From Clostridia bacterium (GTDB lineage: Bacteria > Bacillota_A > Clostridia > Lachnospirales > Cellulosilyticaceae), in contig JARBTY010000130.1 of assembly GCA_029239935.1 (NCBI GenBank), positions 1 through 8,496 of the forward strand: a stretch of DNA of 8,496 nucleotides. Direction: 5' to 3'. The position numbers were made by a program, and so were the translations under genes. Positions 1 to 6,742 of this stretch are shown here, piece after piece; positions within the stretch are counted from its first letter, which is position 1; each line of letters begins with the position of its first letter. The notes under the pieces were generated by a model, which saw only the letters and a list, made by a program, of their open reading frames with translations, was not told where the DNA came from and searched no databases.

Positions 1-1185
1 GGTAAAACTACAACAATCAATGCCATCTTACACATGTTAGGCAAGGCTGGAGAAGAAGTGCTTCTTGCAGCGCCCACCGGAAGAGCAGCCAAAAGAATGA
101 GTGAAGCCACAGGGATAGAAGCGCAGACCCTTCACAGACTCCTTGAGATCAACTATATGCGGGAAGACAGCAATAAACAAATGTTCAGCAAAAATGAGGA
201 AAACCCTCTGGAGGCAGATGTGATTATAGTGGACGAGATGTCCATGGTAGATGTAACACTTATGCATGCCCTTCTAAAGGCAGTGGTAGAAGGCCAGAGA
301 CTCGTATTGATTGGAGATGCAGATCAGCTGCCCTCTGTAGGAGCCGGCAATGTGCTCAAAGACATTATCAAAAGTCAAAGGGTACCCGTTGTGAGGCTGA
401 TGCAGATCTTTAGGCAAGCCACCCAAAGTGCAATCATCATGAATGCCCATCGCATTAACAAAGGAGAATACCCGATAGCCAATGAAGAAGGAACAGACTT
501 CTTTTTTATGAAAAGAAGTGTACAAGAAGAGGTCAAAGATACTATTATTGAACTGATTACTACAAGGCTCCCTAAATATCAAGGGTTTGACAGTTTGAAG
601 GATATACAGATACTAGCGCCCATGCGAAAAGGCCTTATAGGAGTAGGAGAACTTAATAGGGTTGTACAAGCGGCACTCAATCCCCATCATCATCTAAAAC
701 CAGAAAAAGAATATAGAGGCAGCATCTTTAGACAAGGGGATAAGGTGATGCAGATTAAGAATAATTACAATACCCCGTGGAAGGTGTATTCAGGCCTCGG
801 GATGCCCATAGATGAAGGGGTTGGGATTTTTAATGGAGACTGCGGCCTTATTACTCGGATTAATGAAGAGACAGAGCTGATTACAGTCACCTTTGATGAC
901 CAGAAGGTGGTAGAATATGAATTTAATCAGCTGGATGAACTGGAGCTGGCTTATGCGGTGACTATTCACAAGTCTCAGGGAAGTGAATATCCAGCTGTCA
1001 TCATCCCTATTCACAGCGGCCCGCCAATGCTGCTCAACAGAAATTTGCTTTATACGGCCATTACTCGGGCTAAGAAATTAGTCGTAGCAGTAGGACTTAA
1101 AGAAACGATAGAAAGAATGGTGGATAACAACAAAGAAATCGAAAGGTATTCGAGTTTAGCGGTGCATCTGACACAGTTATATTAA
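1..1185 (+). CDS. recD2: SF1B DNA helicase RecD2, C-terminal part (5' end outside window)
   Basis: ATP-dependent 5'-3' DNA helicase of the RecD2/YrrC type, which acts on single-strand/duplex junctions in repair without RecBC. The reading frame is open from base 1, so the gene is truncated by the window edge; 394 residues are visible. The first codons read GKTTT, the end of the Walker A P-loop, so the N-terminal portion (roughly 340 residues in full-length relatives) is missing. In order: APTGRAAKRM (motif Ia, about bases 70-99); VDEMSMVD (Walker B, DEMS at 232-243); GDADQLPSVGAGN (motif III, from 313); IFRQA; a region with GDKVMQ and NNY typical of the SH3-like insertion; TIHKSQGSEY (motif V, from 961); and YTAITRAKK (motif VI, 1051-1077). 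The stop at 1183 is followed 18 bases later by comFC, suggesting co-transcription. RecD2 is favoured over RecD because recB/recC-like genes are absent and the neighbourhood is Gram-positive. Confidence 0.93.
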   Translation, partial: GKTTTINAILHMLGKAGEEVLLAAPTGRAAKRMSEATGIEAQTLHRLLEINYMREDSNKQMFSKNEENPLEADVIIVDEMSMVDVTLMHALLKAVVEGQRLVLIGDADQLPSVGAGNVLKDIIKSQRVPVVRLMQIFRQATQSAIIMNAHRINKGEYPIANEEGTDFFFMKRSVQEEVKDTIIELITTRLPKYQGFDSLKDIQILAPMRKGLIGVGELNRVVQAALNPHHHLKPEKEYRGSIFRQGDKVMQIKNNYNTPWKVYSGLGMPIDEGVGIFNGDCGLITRINEETELITVTFDDQKVVEYEFNQLDELELAYAVTIHKSQGSEYPAVIIPIHSGPPMLLNRNLLYTAITRAKKLVVAVGLKETIERMVDNNKEIERYSSLAVHLTQLY

Positions 1186-1203
1186 CAGGTGAGGATGTGA
1201 AGT

Positions 1204-1914
1204 ATGATTAGGCAGTATCTTAAAAAGCTTATTTATCCTAATAAATGCATCGTCTGCAGAACTTTACTAGAGACAGAGAGTGAAGGCTATCTGTGCGATA
1301 AATGCTATAGTTTTGTGCTCAGAAATCATCTGTGTCCCAAATGCGGCAGGCCCTACAATATAGGGGATAAAGACTGTCCTTATTGCAAGACAGAAGATGT
1401 GAATGACATCACACAAATTATTGCCCTTTTTCCCTATAAAGACCATTTCCGAAAGTCAATGCTACGGTGGAAATACAATGGACTGCGTAAATATGCCAAG
1501 GGCTACGCTGATATCTTTGTTAGTGATTTATGTGCGGTAGACAAGCTGCAGATAGAAGGGCTTGTACCTGTGCCGATTTCCGTTTCGAGAAAGAGAAAAA
1601 GAGGATTTAATCAGGCCCTAGATCTTGCGGAGGAGATTTCTAAGCTTACGGGAGTCAAGGTATATGATATTTTAAGACGTACCAAGGAAACCAAACCACA
1701 GTCAAAGTGTACCAAAAAAGAGAGGTTAAGCAATCTGAAAGACAGTATTGGTATCAAAAAAGATTCTGATAGCATCACACTAAACAACATAGCCATCATT
1801 GACGATATATATACTACAGGAGCTACTATCAAAGAATGTATAAAGGCTATCAAAAGACAAGAAGTATTAAAAAATGCTAAAATATATGTACTAATAGTAT
1901 GTGTCGGGATATAA
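1204..1914 (+). CDS. comFC: ComF family protein (ComFC-like, phosphoribosyltransferase fold)
   Basis: A 236-residue ComFC-type protein. In naturally competent bacteria ComFC is a cytoplasmic factor needed for uptake of transforming DNA; its activity in clostridia is not established. The N-terminus has four CxxC pairs (C15/C18, C31/C34, C44/C47, C58/C61), a likely zinc-binding double finger. Next come the family motif VPVPIS...RKRGFNQA (about 121-138), the TKPQS...R..N segment (163-177), and the PRPP-binding loop IIDDIYTTGAT (198-208) of type I phosphoribosyltransferases. Length is normal for the family. The start is the ATG at 1204, nine bases after the ribosome binding site AGGTGAGG (1187-1194); the ATG at 1195 is in frame but followed immediately by a stop. 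It lies between recD2 and the flagellar protein yvyF, as in other Bacillota where comF adjoins the flgM operon. No comFA helicase is present here, so a full competence role cannot be argued from the window. Confidence 0.93.
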   Translation: MIRQYLKKLIYPNKCIVCRTLLETESEGYLCDKCYSFVLRNHLCPKCGRPYNIGDKDCPYCKTEDVNDITQIIALFPYKDHFRKSMLRWKYNGLRKYAKGYADIFVSDLCAVDKLQIEGLVPVPISVSRKRKRGFNQALDLAEEISKLTGVKVYDILRRTKETKPQSKCTKKERLSNLKDSIGIKKDSDSITLNNIAIIDDIYTTGATIKECIKAIKRQEVLKNAKIYVLIVCVGI

Positions 1915-1935
1915 TAGAGAAAAACTTAACACCAA

Positions 1936-1942
1936 AAGGGGG
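1936..1942 (+). promoter_or_regulatory. Ribosome binding site that fixes the yvyF start
   Basis: The run AAGGGGG lies seven bases before the ATG at 1950 and only one base before the ATG at 1944. It therefore supports initiation at 1950 and argues against the in-frame upstream ATG at 1899, which overlaps the end of comFC and has no comparable site. Confidence 0.6.
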
Positions 1943-1949
1943 AATGTTT

Positions 1950-2363
1950 ATGGAAGTAAGAGTATGTAAAAGGTGCAAAAAGATGTTTCAGCATATAAGC
2001 GGGCCAGACATCTGCCCAAAGTGCAAGCAAAACGAAGAGGAACTTTTTCAAATAGTGAAAGCTTATCTCAGGAAAAATCCAGGAGCTACCATGAGCGAAG
2101 TGAGTCAAGAGACAGAAGTGTCTATTTCGCTGATAGAAAGTTTCCTAAAACAAGGAAGGCTTGAGGTAGCGCCCAACTCACCTATTGCTTTGGGTTGTGA
2201 AGGCTGCGGTACGAGAATTCTTACAGGCAGATTTTGCTCCAAGTGCCATGCCAGCTTAGTAGATGACTTAGCAGATGCAGCTAAAGACATTACCAAATCA
2301 AAAGACACAGCTAACAAGAGCGCGGAGAAAATGAGGTTTTTAAAATCAGACCGTATTAAATAA
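1950..2363 (+). CDS. yvyF: YvyF-type flagellar operon zinc-ribbon protein
   Basis: A 137-residue protein of the YvyF (TIGR03826) flagellar-operon family; its biochemical role is poorly known, and its link to flagella rests mainly on conserved position before flgM. Two zinc-ribbon-like cysteine sets flank a helical middle: C6/C9 with C22/C25, and C83/C86 with C96/C99. Residues 45-72 (GATMSEVSQETEVSISLIES... ending KQGRLEV) look like a small helix-turn-helix/MerR-like element, typical of the family. The tail (about 105-137) is charged and probably disordered. The ATG at 1950 is preferred on ribosome binding site spacing; starts at 1944 or 1899 would add 2 or 17 residues. The gene follows comFC by 35 bases and precedes a probable terminator, so it appears to travel on the recD2-comFC transcript rather than with the sigma-28-driven flgM operon. 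Confidence 0.85.
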   Translation: MEVRVCKRCKKMFQHISGPDICPKCKQNEEELFQIVKAYLRKNPGATMSEVSQETEVSISLIESFLKQGRLEVAPNSPIALGCEGCGTRILTGRFCSKCHASLVDDLADAAKDITKSKDTANKSAEKMRFLKSDRIK

Positions 2364-2378
2364 ATGAGTATGACAAAG

Positions 2379-2418
2379 AATTAGGAGATAAGCTGAGATG
2401 CAGTCGCCTAATTTTTTT
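2379..2418 (+). terminator. Probable intrinsic terminator after yvyF
   Basis: AATTAGG (2379-2385) is perfectly complementary to CCTAATT (2407-2413), and the stem runs straight into seven Ts (2412-2418). The 21-base interval can form a short inner CTG/CAG stem. The loop is longer than in textbook terminators, so efficiency is uncertain, but its place 16 bases after the yvyF stop and upstream of a separate promoter fits termination of the upstream unit. Confidence 0.65.
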
Positions 2419-2442
2419 GTGAGTATAATATGTACATGAGGA

Positions 2443-2462
2443 TAGATATGAATATTTATCTA
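2443..2462 (+). repeat. Short AT-rich inverted repeat upstream of the flgM promoter
   Basis: TAGATA (2443-2448) and TATCTA (2457-2462) form a perfect 6-base inverted repeat with an 8-base spacer, ending eight bases before the -35 element of the sigma-28 promoter. The position suits a regulator site, but the arms are short and AT-rich, so chance is quite possible. Confidence 0.3.
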
Positions 2463-2470
2463 AATTAATA

Positions 2471-2497
2471 TAAAGTAGCAGAAGGATTAGTCGATAT
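2471..2497 (+). promoter_or_regulatory. Sigma-28 (SigD/FliA) promoter for the flgM operon
   Basis: TAAA (2471-2474), exactly 15 bases, then GTCGATAT (2490-2497). The Gram-positive SigD consensus is TAAA-N14-16-GCCGATAT, so only one position differs. Transcription would start near 2503-2505, giving a leader of about 30 bases before flgM. This is the expected arrangement: FlgM is the sigma-28 inhibitor and is itself a sigma-28 target, and flgN, flgK and flgL are late genes. No convincing sigma-A hexamer pair was found in the same gap. Confidence 0.85.
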
Positions 2498-2534
2498 AGT
2501 ATATAGGATAACTATGAGTTAAAGGGGTGAGTAT

Positions 2535-2810
2535 ATGAGAATAGATCACATCAATAAAATATATGAGACTTACAAAGAGCAAGCTATATCAAAAACAAAA
2601 CAAGTGTCTAAGGTGCAAAAAAAAGATGAAGTTGCTCTTTCAAAAACAGCTAAAGATTTCCAAGCTGTCTATAAATTATTAAGTACGACACCGGATATAA
2701 GAGAAGATAAAGTAAATGAAATCAAAGAAAAAATAAAGTCAGGCAATTATAATGTCAGCGCAGAAGAAGTGGCAGATAAAATATTGTCTCATTTAGATAT
2801 CAAAGGATAG
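2535..2810 (+). CDS. flgM: Anti-sigma-28 factor FlgM
   Basis: A 91-residue inhibitor that binds sigma-28 (SigD/FliA) and holds late flagellar genes off until the hook-basal body is complete. The N-terminal third is polar and low in order-promoting residues, as in the family, where this part is unfolded when free. The conserved half begins at VALSKTAKDFQ (33-43) and continues through PDIREDKVNEIKEKIKSGNY (53-72) and VSAEEVADKIL (74-84), the sigma-binding helical core. Length matches other FlgM proteins (about 85-100 residues). The ATG at 2535 follows AAAGGGGTGA (2521-2530) at good spacing. It is first in the sigma-28-controlled operon, an autoregulatory arrangement. Its stop codon directly abuts flgN, implying translational coupling. 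Confidence 0.95.
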   Translation: MRIDHINKIYETYKEQAISKTKQVSKVQKKDEVALSKTAKDFQAVYKLLSTTPDIREDKVNEIKEKIKSGNYNVSAEEVADKILSHLDIKG

Positions 2811-3329
2811 ATGGAGATGGCTGGTATAATCTATGAACTTATAGAGGTGTTAGAAGAACAGAGGGAATGCTATGAAGGACTCTGTACCTTAGCACGTTAC
2901 AAACAGGAGGCAGTGGTTGCCAAAAATCTTGAACTGCTGCAGGAAGTGGTCACGACAGAGGAACAGTTTGCAGGTCGGTTAACCATTTTAGATAAAAAGC
3001 GGGAACAGCTGCTTAAAGATGTTTCTATTGTAACGGGTATGAACTATAAAGAACTTAATGTAACGGGTATCGCCGAGAAATTAGGACAAAACAATGAAGC
3101 AAGCAAAAAACTCGTAAAGATAAGAGGAGAGCTTCATCAGCTGATAGAGGAGCTTAAAAAGCAAAATGAATTAAATGCAATACTTATCAATCAATCCTTA
3201 GAATTTGTGGATTTTACAATCAATGCCATAGAGAGCACCCAAAGCTATATTCAGCCCAGCGGCTACAACAAACCTGGAGAAGACAACATAGGGCACAATC
3301 AGCGAAGTTATTTTGACAAAAAACAGTAA
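2811..3329 (+). CDS. flgN: FlgN-family flagellar export chaperone
   Basis: Cytoplasmic chaperone that binds the C-terminal helices of FlgK and FlgL and keeps them export-competent. The 172-residue product is nearly all predicted helix with repeated hydrophobic spacing: an N-terminal helix with ELIEVLEEQRECYEGL (about 9-24), a middle segment carrying the KxxAVVxxNLELL pattern (31-43), and a C-terminal helix from about 105 to 152 with NAILINQSLEFVDFTINAI, the usual FlgN signature area. Length is typical. Similarity is weak at residue level, as is common in FlgN, so the call leans on position between flgM and flgK. The ATG at 2811 touches the flgM stop; the in-frame ATG at 2817 sits nine bases from AAAGGA (2802-2807) and may be the true start, shortening the protein by two residues. 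A 12-base direct repeat (TGTAACGGGTAT at 3029-3040 and 3059-3070) lies within the coding sequence. Confidence 0.88.
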   Translation: MEMAGIIYELIEVLEEQRECYEGLCTLARYKQEAVVAKNLELLQEVVTTEEQFAGRLTILDKKREQLLKDVSIVTGMNYKELNVTGIAEKLGQNNEASKKLVKIRGELHQLIEELKKQNELNAILINQSLEFVDFTINAIESTQSYIQPSGYNKPGEDNIGHNQRSYFDKKQ

Positions 3330-3341
3330 AGGAGCAGAGGT

Positions 3342-5024
3342 ATGTCATCTATTGCAAGTATAGGAAGAATGTTGTCTGGACTCAATACCGCCCAAAAGGG
3401 TCTTCAAGTTACAGGACACAATCTGACCAATGTCAATACTACAGGTTATATCAGACAACAGCTGCTTCAGCATGAGAGCAGCTATCTTAATATAGGATCA
3501 AACGGCAGACTGATGCAGGTAGGACTTGGCGTTACCGACACAGAGATACGTCAAATAAGGGACCAGTTGGCCGATAGGCGCTATAGAACGGAAAGCACCG
3601 TTTTGGGTTTTTATCAAATGCAAAACGCAGGGATACAGGAGATAGAGGCTATACTAGATGAGCCCCATGGGGAGAGCATTAGCAGCATGCTTAATAACTT
3701 TTGGTCTCAGGCTCAAAAGCTCAATACCAATCCTTCTGGGGTTGAGGAGAGACTATCTTTTATCCAGTCGGCCAGTGTACTGATTCAAAAAGCCAATCAC
3801 ATAGGCAATTCTTTAACCACCTACCAAGACAATCTTAATAATGAAGTCATTAAGTCTGTCGACCGTATCAATGAGATTATTGATGGTATTTATGAGTATA
3901 ATGAGAAAATCGCTATGTCCGAAATTAGTGGTGACAATGCCAATGATTATAGAGACCAACGTAATCTGTTGATTGATGAACTTTCAGGTTATATGGAAAT
4001 AGATTATTATGAGGAAGCAGATAGCAGAGTGGTACTAAAGGCAGAGGGAAAAACGGTAGTAGAAAAGCAGTTTGTGACACATCTAGAGCTTAATCAAACA
4101 GTTGCAAAAAGTCCATTTTTCAAGCCAATTTGGGCTAATACCAAAGAGGATGTTTTTAAGTTAGATAAAACCATTACATCAGCAAAGGAAAATGATACAG
4201 GCAAGCTCAAATCCTTACTGCTCACGAGGGGTAATGACTATGTCAATGCAGGAACCACGTGGTCTGATGTTGCGTTAAATGATAATTTTAGTGTAGATGT
4301 AGCAGGCAATAGTTTTCTTGTACCTAAAGTTTCTAAAAAATTTAATGACTTTATTAACGAATTGATCGAGATGTGTAATAGTTCATTCGATGGAGAAGGA
4401 ATAGGTATTCACGAGGGCAAATTGGGTGTGCCGTTGTATGTACCCATAAAAGTACCCACGGGTATCACAGTTCCGACAGAACCTGTTTTAAGTGACTTTG
4501 CTAATGAAGCTGATTATATTACAGCCTATAATACATATAGAACAAATTATAAAGACTATTTAGATTCGATTAAGTCTTATCTGATTCCAGGCAATATTAA
4601 AATCAATCCCGAACTTCTGGAAAACGGTGGCTACAATAAGTTAGGGACGGTAGAACCAAACAGTGAAAACATAGGGGATAATACAAAGGTTACTGAATTT
4701 CTAGAGAAGTGGAATACTAACCGTAGTTGGCCAGATGATAGTGTGACAGATTCGTCGGCACCTTATTATAAAAAAGTAGATATGATGGGTTATTATTCTG
4801 AGTTTGTAACAGACATAGGGATTGAGGGTTCAGGTTACAAAAGTAAGATACAAGAGAAGACGACAACTATCCTTAATATAGACAATGAAAGACAAGCTAT
4901 GGGTGGGGTATCACAGGATGAAGAGTTTACCACTATGCTTAAGTATCAGTATGCCTATAATGCTTCAGCTCGCATGATTACCATGCTTGACAGTATGATG
5001 GATACCATTATTAATAAATTATAG
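3342..5024 (+). CDS. flgK: Flagellar hook-associated protein FlgK (HAP1), first copy
   Basis: Exported junction protein placed between hook and filament. The 560-residue product has the rod/hook N-terminal motif (GLNTAQKGLQVTGHN, 13-27, with NTTGYIRQ, 32-39), a helical region with GDNANDYRDQRNLLIDELS (197-215), a GKLKSLLLTRGN segment (287-298) matching the FlgK core, and the C-terminal assembly helix with NERQAMGGVSQDEEF (515-529) and KYQYAYNASARMI (534-546). Between the core and the C-terminus lies a non-canonical stretch (about 363-418): a proline/valine-rich lead followed by a helix with tyrosines at 392, 396, 399, 403, 406 and 413. The ATG follows AAAGGAG (3328-3334), which overlaps the flgN stop. 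A second, diverged FlgK follows 18 bases downstream; of the two, this copy departs more from the usual FlgK (GYIRQ instead of GYSRQ, extra inserts). It is exported without a cleaved signal peptide. Confidence 0.93.
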   Translation: MSSIASIGRMLSGLNTAQKGLQVTGHNLTNVNTTGYIRQQLLQHESSYLNIGSNGRLMQVGLGVTDTEIRQIRDQLADRRYRTESTVLGFYQMQNAGIQEIEAILDEPHGESISSMLNNFWSQAQKLNTNPSGVEERLSFIQSASVLIQKANHIGNSLTTYQDNLNNEVIKSVDRINEIIDGIYEYNEKIAMSEISGDNANDYRDQRNLLIDELSGYMEIDYYEEADSRVVLKAEGKTVVEKQFVTHLELNQTVAKSPFFKPIWANTKEDVFKLDKTITSAKENDTGKLKSLLLTRGNDYVNAGTTWSDVALNDNFSVDVAGNSFLVPKVSKKFNDFINELIEMCNSSFDGEGIGIHEGKLGVPLYVPIKVPTGITVPTEPVLSDFANEADYITAYNTYRTNYKDYLDSIKSYLIPGNIKINPELLENGGYNKLGTVEPNSENIGDNTKVTEFLEKWNTNRSWPDDSVTDSSAPYYKKVDMMGYYSEFVTDIGIEGSGYKSKIQEKTTTILNIDNERQAMGGVSQDEEFTTMLKYQYAYNASARMITMLDSMMDTIINKL

Positions 5025-5027
5025 ACC

Positions 5028-5036
5028 AAGGAGGTG
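5028..5036 (+). promoter_or_regulatory. Strong ribosome binding site supporting a GTG start
   Basis: AAGGAGGTG, close to the full anti-Shine-Dalgarno complement, ends six bases before the GTG at 5043. This decides that the second flgK begins at the GTG rather than at a downstream ATG, and keeps the complete N-terminal FlgK motif in the protein. Confidence 0.75.
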
Positions 5037-5042
5037 GCATAA

Positions 5043-6728
5043 GTGGCATTTTTTGAATTTAATATAGCAGTAAGCGGACTTTTTGCATCTCAAAGAGGGC
5101 TTTCGGTAACTTCTAACAATATAACTAATGCAACGACTCAGGGATATTCCAGACAAGTGCTTAATCAAAAAGCAGATCAGCCCCTCAGCGGAATAGGAGT
5201 AGGCATGATGGGAACAGGTGTTTCTACCACTGGTGTCATAAGAATGAGAGATTCTTATCTAGACACAAAACTTTGGTCTCAAAATGATAAGCTTGGAGAA
5301 TACCGTATTAAAGTTGAGCAGAACTCTATAATAGAGACAGTTTATGGAGAACCTAGCGATACAGGATTTACAAAAGTATTCAATGATTTGTTTAATGGTA
5401 TTGATAATCTAAGTAAGCTGCCAGACGAAAAAGAGAGACAAGTAGCTCTTAGGCAACAGATGATTAACTACACTAAATATTTTAATAATATATCAGCCTC
5501 TCTTTCTGGTTTTCAAAGAGATCTCAACTTTGAGCTTAAGTCCAAAGTTGATGAAATCAACCTGTTAGGCAGCCGTATTCAAAATCTGAACAGTCAAATC
5601 TATCAAGCAGAAATTTATGGAGATGATGCTAATAGCTTTAGAGATCAAAGAGAACTTTGCGTAGATCGGTTATCGCAGCTTATTAATGTTCAGACAAAGG
5701 AAGAAGAAGTAGAAATAGACGGCAAAAAATTTAAGCAGTTCACAGTTAAGATAGCAGGACAAAATTTAGTTGACCATCTGCAAGTCAGAGAGATGGGTAT
5801 AGAGGTCAGAAAAGACGCGGATAAATTAAATCCACAAGATGTAGATGGCCTTTATGATGTGGTATGGAAGGATGGACTGCCTTTTGATATGTCAGACAGC
5901 AATATGTCAGGGGAAATTAAAGGTGTTATAGATATGCGAGATGGCTGCGGCACAGAAGCAGAAGTAAAATATAATGGCATACCCTATTACATTAAACGTA
6001 TGGATGATTATGTTAGAAAGTTCGCAACAGCAATGAATGAAGAGTACAGCAAGGACTCGGATGGCTATGTAGCACTGGAGAATGCGGCTGGTGATTTGTT
6101 TTTCAGAAAGGCGGATACCAGTGGCAAGATGATTTATTATAGTGAAGATGCAGGTGGTAACAAAGTTGCTTTACCTAGCCAACCTTCTGAAGAAGAGGCC
6201 CTAACAACCTATCAACCAAAGTATCAGCTCTTTACATACACCAATGGCAGCAGTGCAGGAATACCTGAGAAGATTCCAAATCTTAGAGATGAGTATGCAT
6301 TAATGACAGCGGGTAATTTTTCAATATCGTGGGATATCTTTGATGATGCGGCTAATATCAGAACCAATTACGAACATTATCCAGAATCAAATACCAACCC
6401 TAACAAAAATAATAATGACTTATTATTAGCCTTGTCCGCACAAAAAGATAATAAAAAGATGTATAAAGAAGGTGATCCTAAGGATTACATGACTTCTATA
6501 TTTAGTGAATTGGGTATCAATACTCAGGAAGCGAATATGTACCTAAAGACTCAGACTTCTATCACAAATAATATTGAGAATCAAAGACTGGCGGTATCGC
6601 AGGTAGATACTAATGAAGAGTTTTCAAACCTCATTAAATATCAGCAGGCTTATCAGGCAGCAGCAAAGCTTATTAATACAATTGATGATATTTATCAAAC
6701 AACGATATTTCGGCTAGGTAATTTCTAA
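5043..6728 (+). CDS. flgK: Flagellar hook-associated protein FlgK (HAP1), second copy
   Basis: A second hook-filament junction protein, 561 residues and closer to canonical FlgK. The N-terminal motif runs from FNIAVSGLFASQRGLSVT (6-23) to ATTQGYSRQVL (30-40); GIGVGMMGTGV (50-60) and IRMRDSYLD (66-74) follow. GDDANSFRDQREL (193-205) matches the equivalent stretch in the first copy. The core element SGEIKGVIDMRDG (289-301), then GIPYYIKRMDDYVRKFA (312-328), MNEEYS (331-336) and a DLFF (351-354), is the usual FlgK layout. The C-terminus has IENQRLAVSQVDTNEEF (511-527) and KYQQAYQAAAKLINTI (532-547). Start is GTG. By eye the two copies align end to end but are clearly different, so this is an old paralogue pair, not a recent duplication. 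It may share the FlgN chaperone and assemble with, or in place of, the first copy; which holds is unknown. Confidence 0.93.
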   Translation: MAFFEFNIAVSGLFASQRGLSVTSNNITNATTQGYSRQVLNQKADQPLSGIGVGMMGTGVSTTGVIRMRDSYLDTKLWSQNDKLGEYRIKVEQNSIIETVYGEPSDTGFTKVFNDLFNGIDNLSKLPDEKERQVALRQQMINYTKYFNNISASLSGFQRDLNFELKSKVDEINLLGSRIQNLNSQIYQAEIYGDDANSFRDQRELCVDRLSQLINVQTKEEEVEIDGKKFKQFTVKIAGQNLVDHLQVREMGIEVRKDADKLNPQDVDGLYDVVWKDGLPFDMSDSNMSGEIKGVIDMRDGCGTEAEVKYNGIPYYIKRMDDYVRKFATAMNEEYSKDSDGYVALENAAGDLFFRKADTSGKMIYYSEDAGGNKVALPSQPSEEEALTTYQPKYQLFTYTNGSSAGIPEKIPNLRDEYALMTAGNFSISWDIFDDAANIRTNYEHYPESNTNPNKNNNDLLLALSAQKDNKKMYKEGDPKDYMTSIFSELGINTQEANMYLKTQTSITNNIENQRLAVSQVDTNEEFSNLIKYQQAYQAAAKLINTIDDIYQTTIFRLGNF

Positions 6729-6736
6729 AGGAGGTG
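6727..6736 (+). promoter_or_regulatory. Ribosome binding site overlapping the second flgK stop; supports the flgL GTG start
   Basis: AAAGGAGGTG begins within the TAA stop of the second flgK (6726-6728) and ends six bases before the GTG at 6743. The overlap suggests tight coupling of flgL translation to flgK translation and supports the GTG as the flgL start, giving the standard MRVT N-terminus. Confidence 0.75.
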
Positions 6737-6742
6737 TAAAGC

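Noticed and set aside
37..1014. Open frames of 74-102 codons on the minus strand opposite recD2
   Set aside because: They lie entirely opposite a clearly conserved helicase, have no ribosome binding sites and show no recognisable protein features.
1899..1949. An upstream in-frame ATG at 1899 that would lengthen YvyF by 17 residues and overlap the end of comFC
   Set aside because: It has no ribosome binding site at proper spacing, the added residues do not resemble the family N-terminus, and AAGGGGG at 1936-1942 points to the ATG at 1950.
2424..2429. A perfect TATAAT downstream of the yvyF terminator, suggestive of a sigma-A -10 element
   Set aside because: The sequence 17 bases upstream (CAGTCG, inside the terminator stem) bears no resemblance to TTGACA, and the match is unsurprising in AT-rich DNA.
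2514..2522. A minimal upstream reading frame (ATG AGT TAA) in the flgM leader
   Set aside because: It has no ribosome binding site of its own and such short frames are expected by chance.
2364..2534. Possible riboswitch (for example c-di-GMP type) in the gap before flgM
   Set aside because: No conserved riboswitch core was seen; the gap is accounted for by a terminator, a small inverted repeat, the sigma-28 promoter and the flgM ribosome binding site.
3029..3070. A 12-base direct repeat (TGTAACGGGTAT) 30 bases apart within flgN
   Set aside because: It is in frame, encodes two VTG(M/I) turns and has only two copies; most simply coincidence or a small local duplication in a helical protein.
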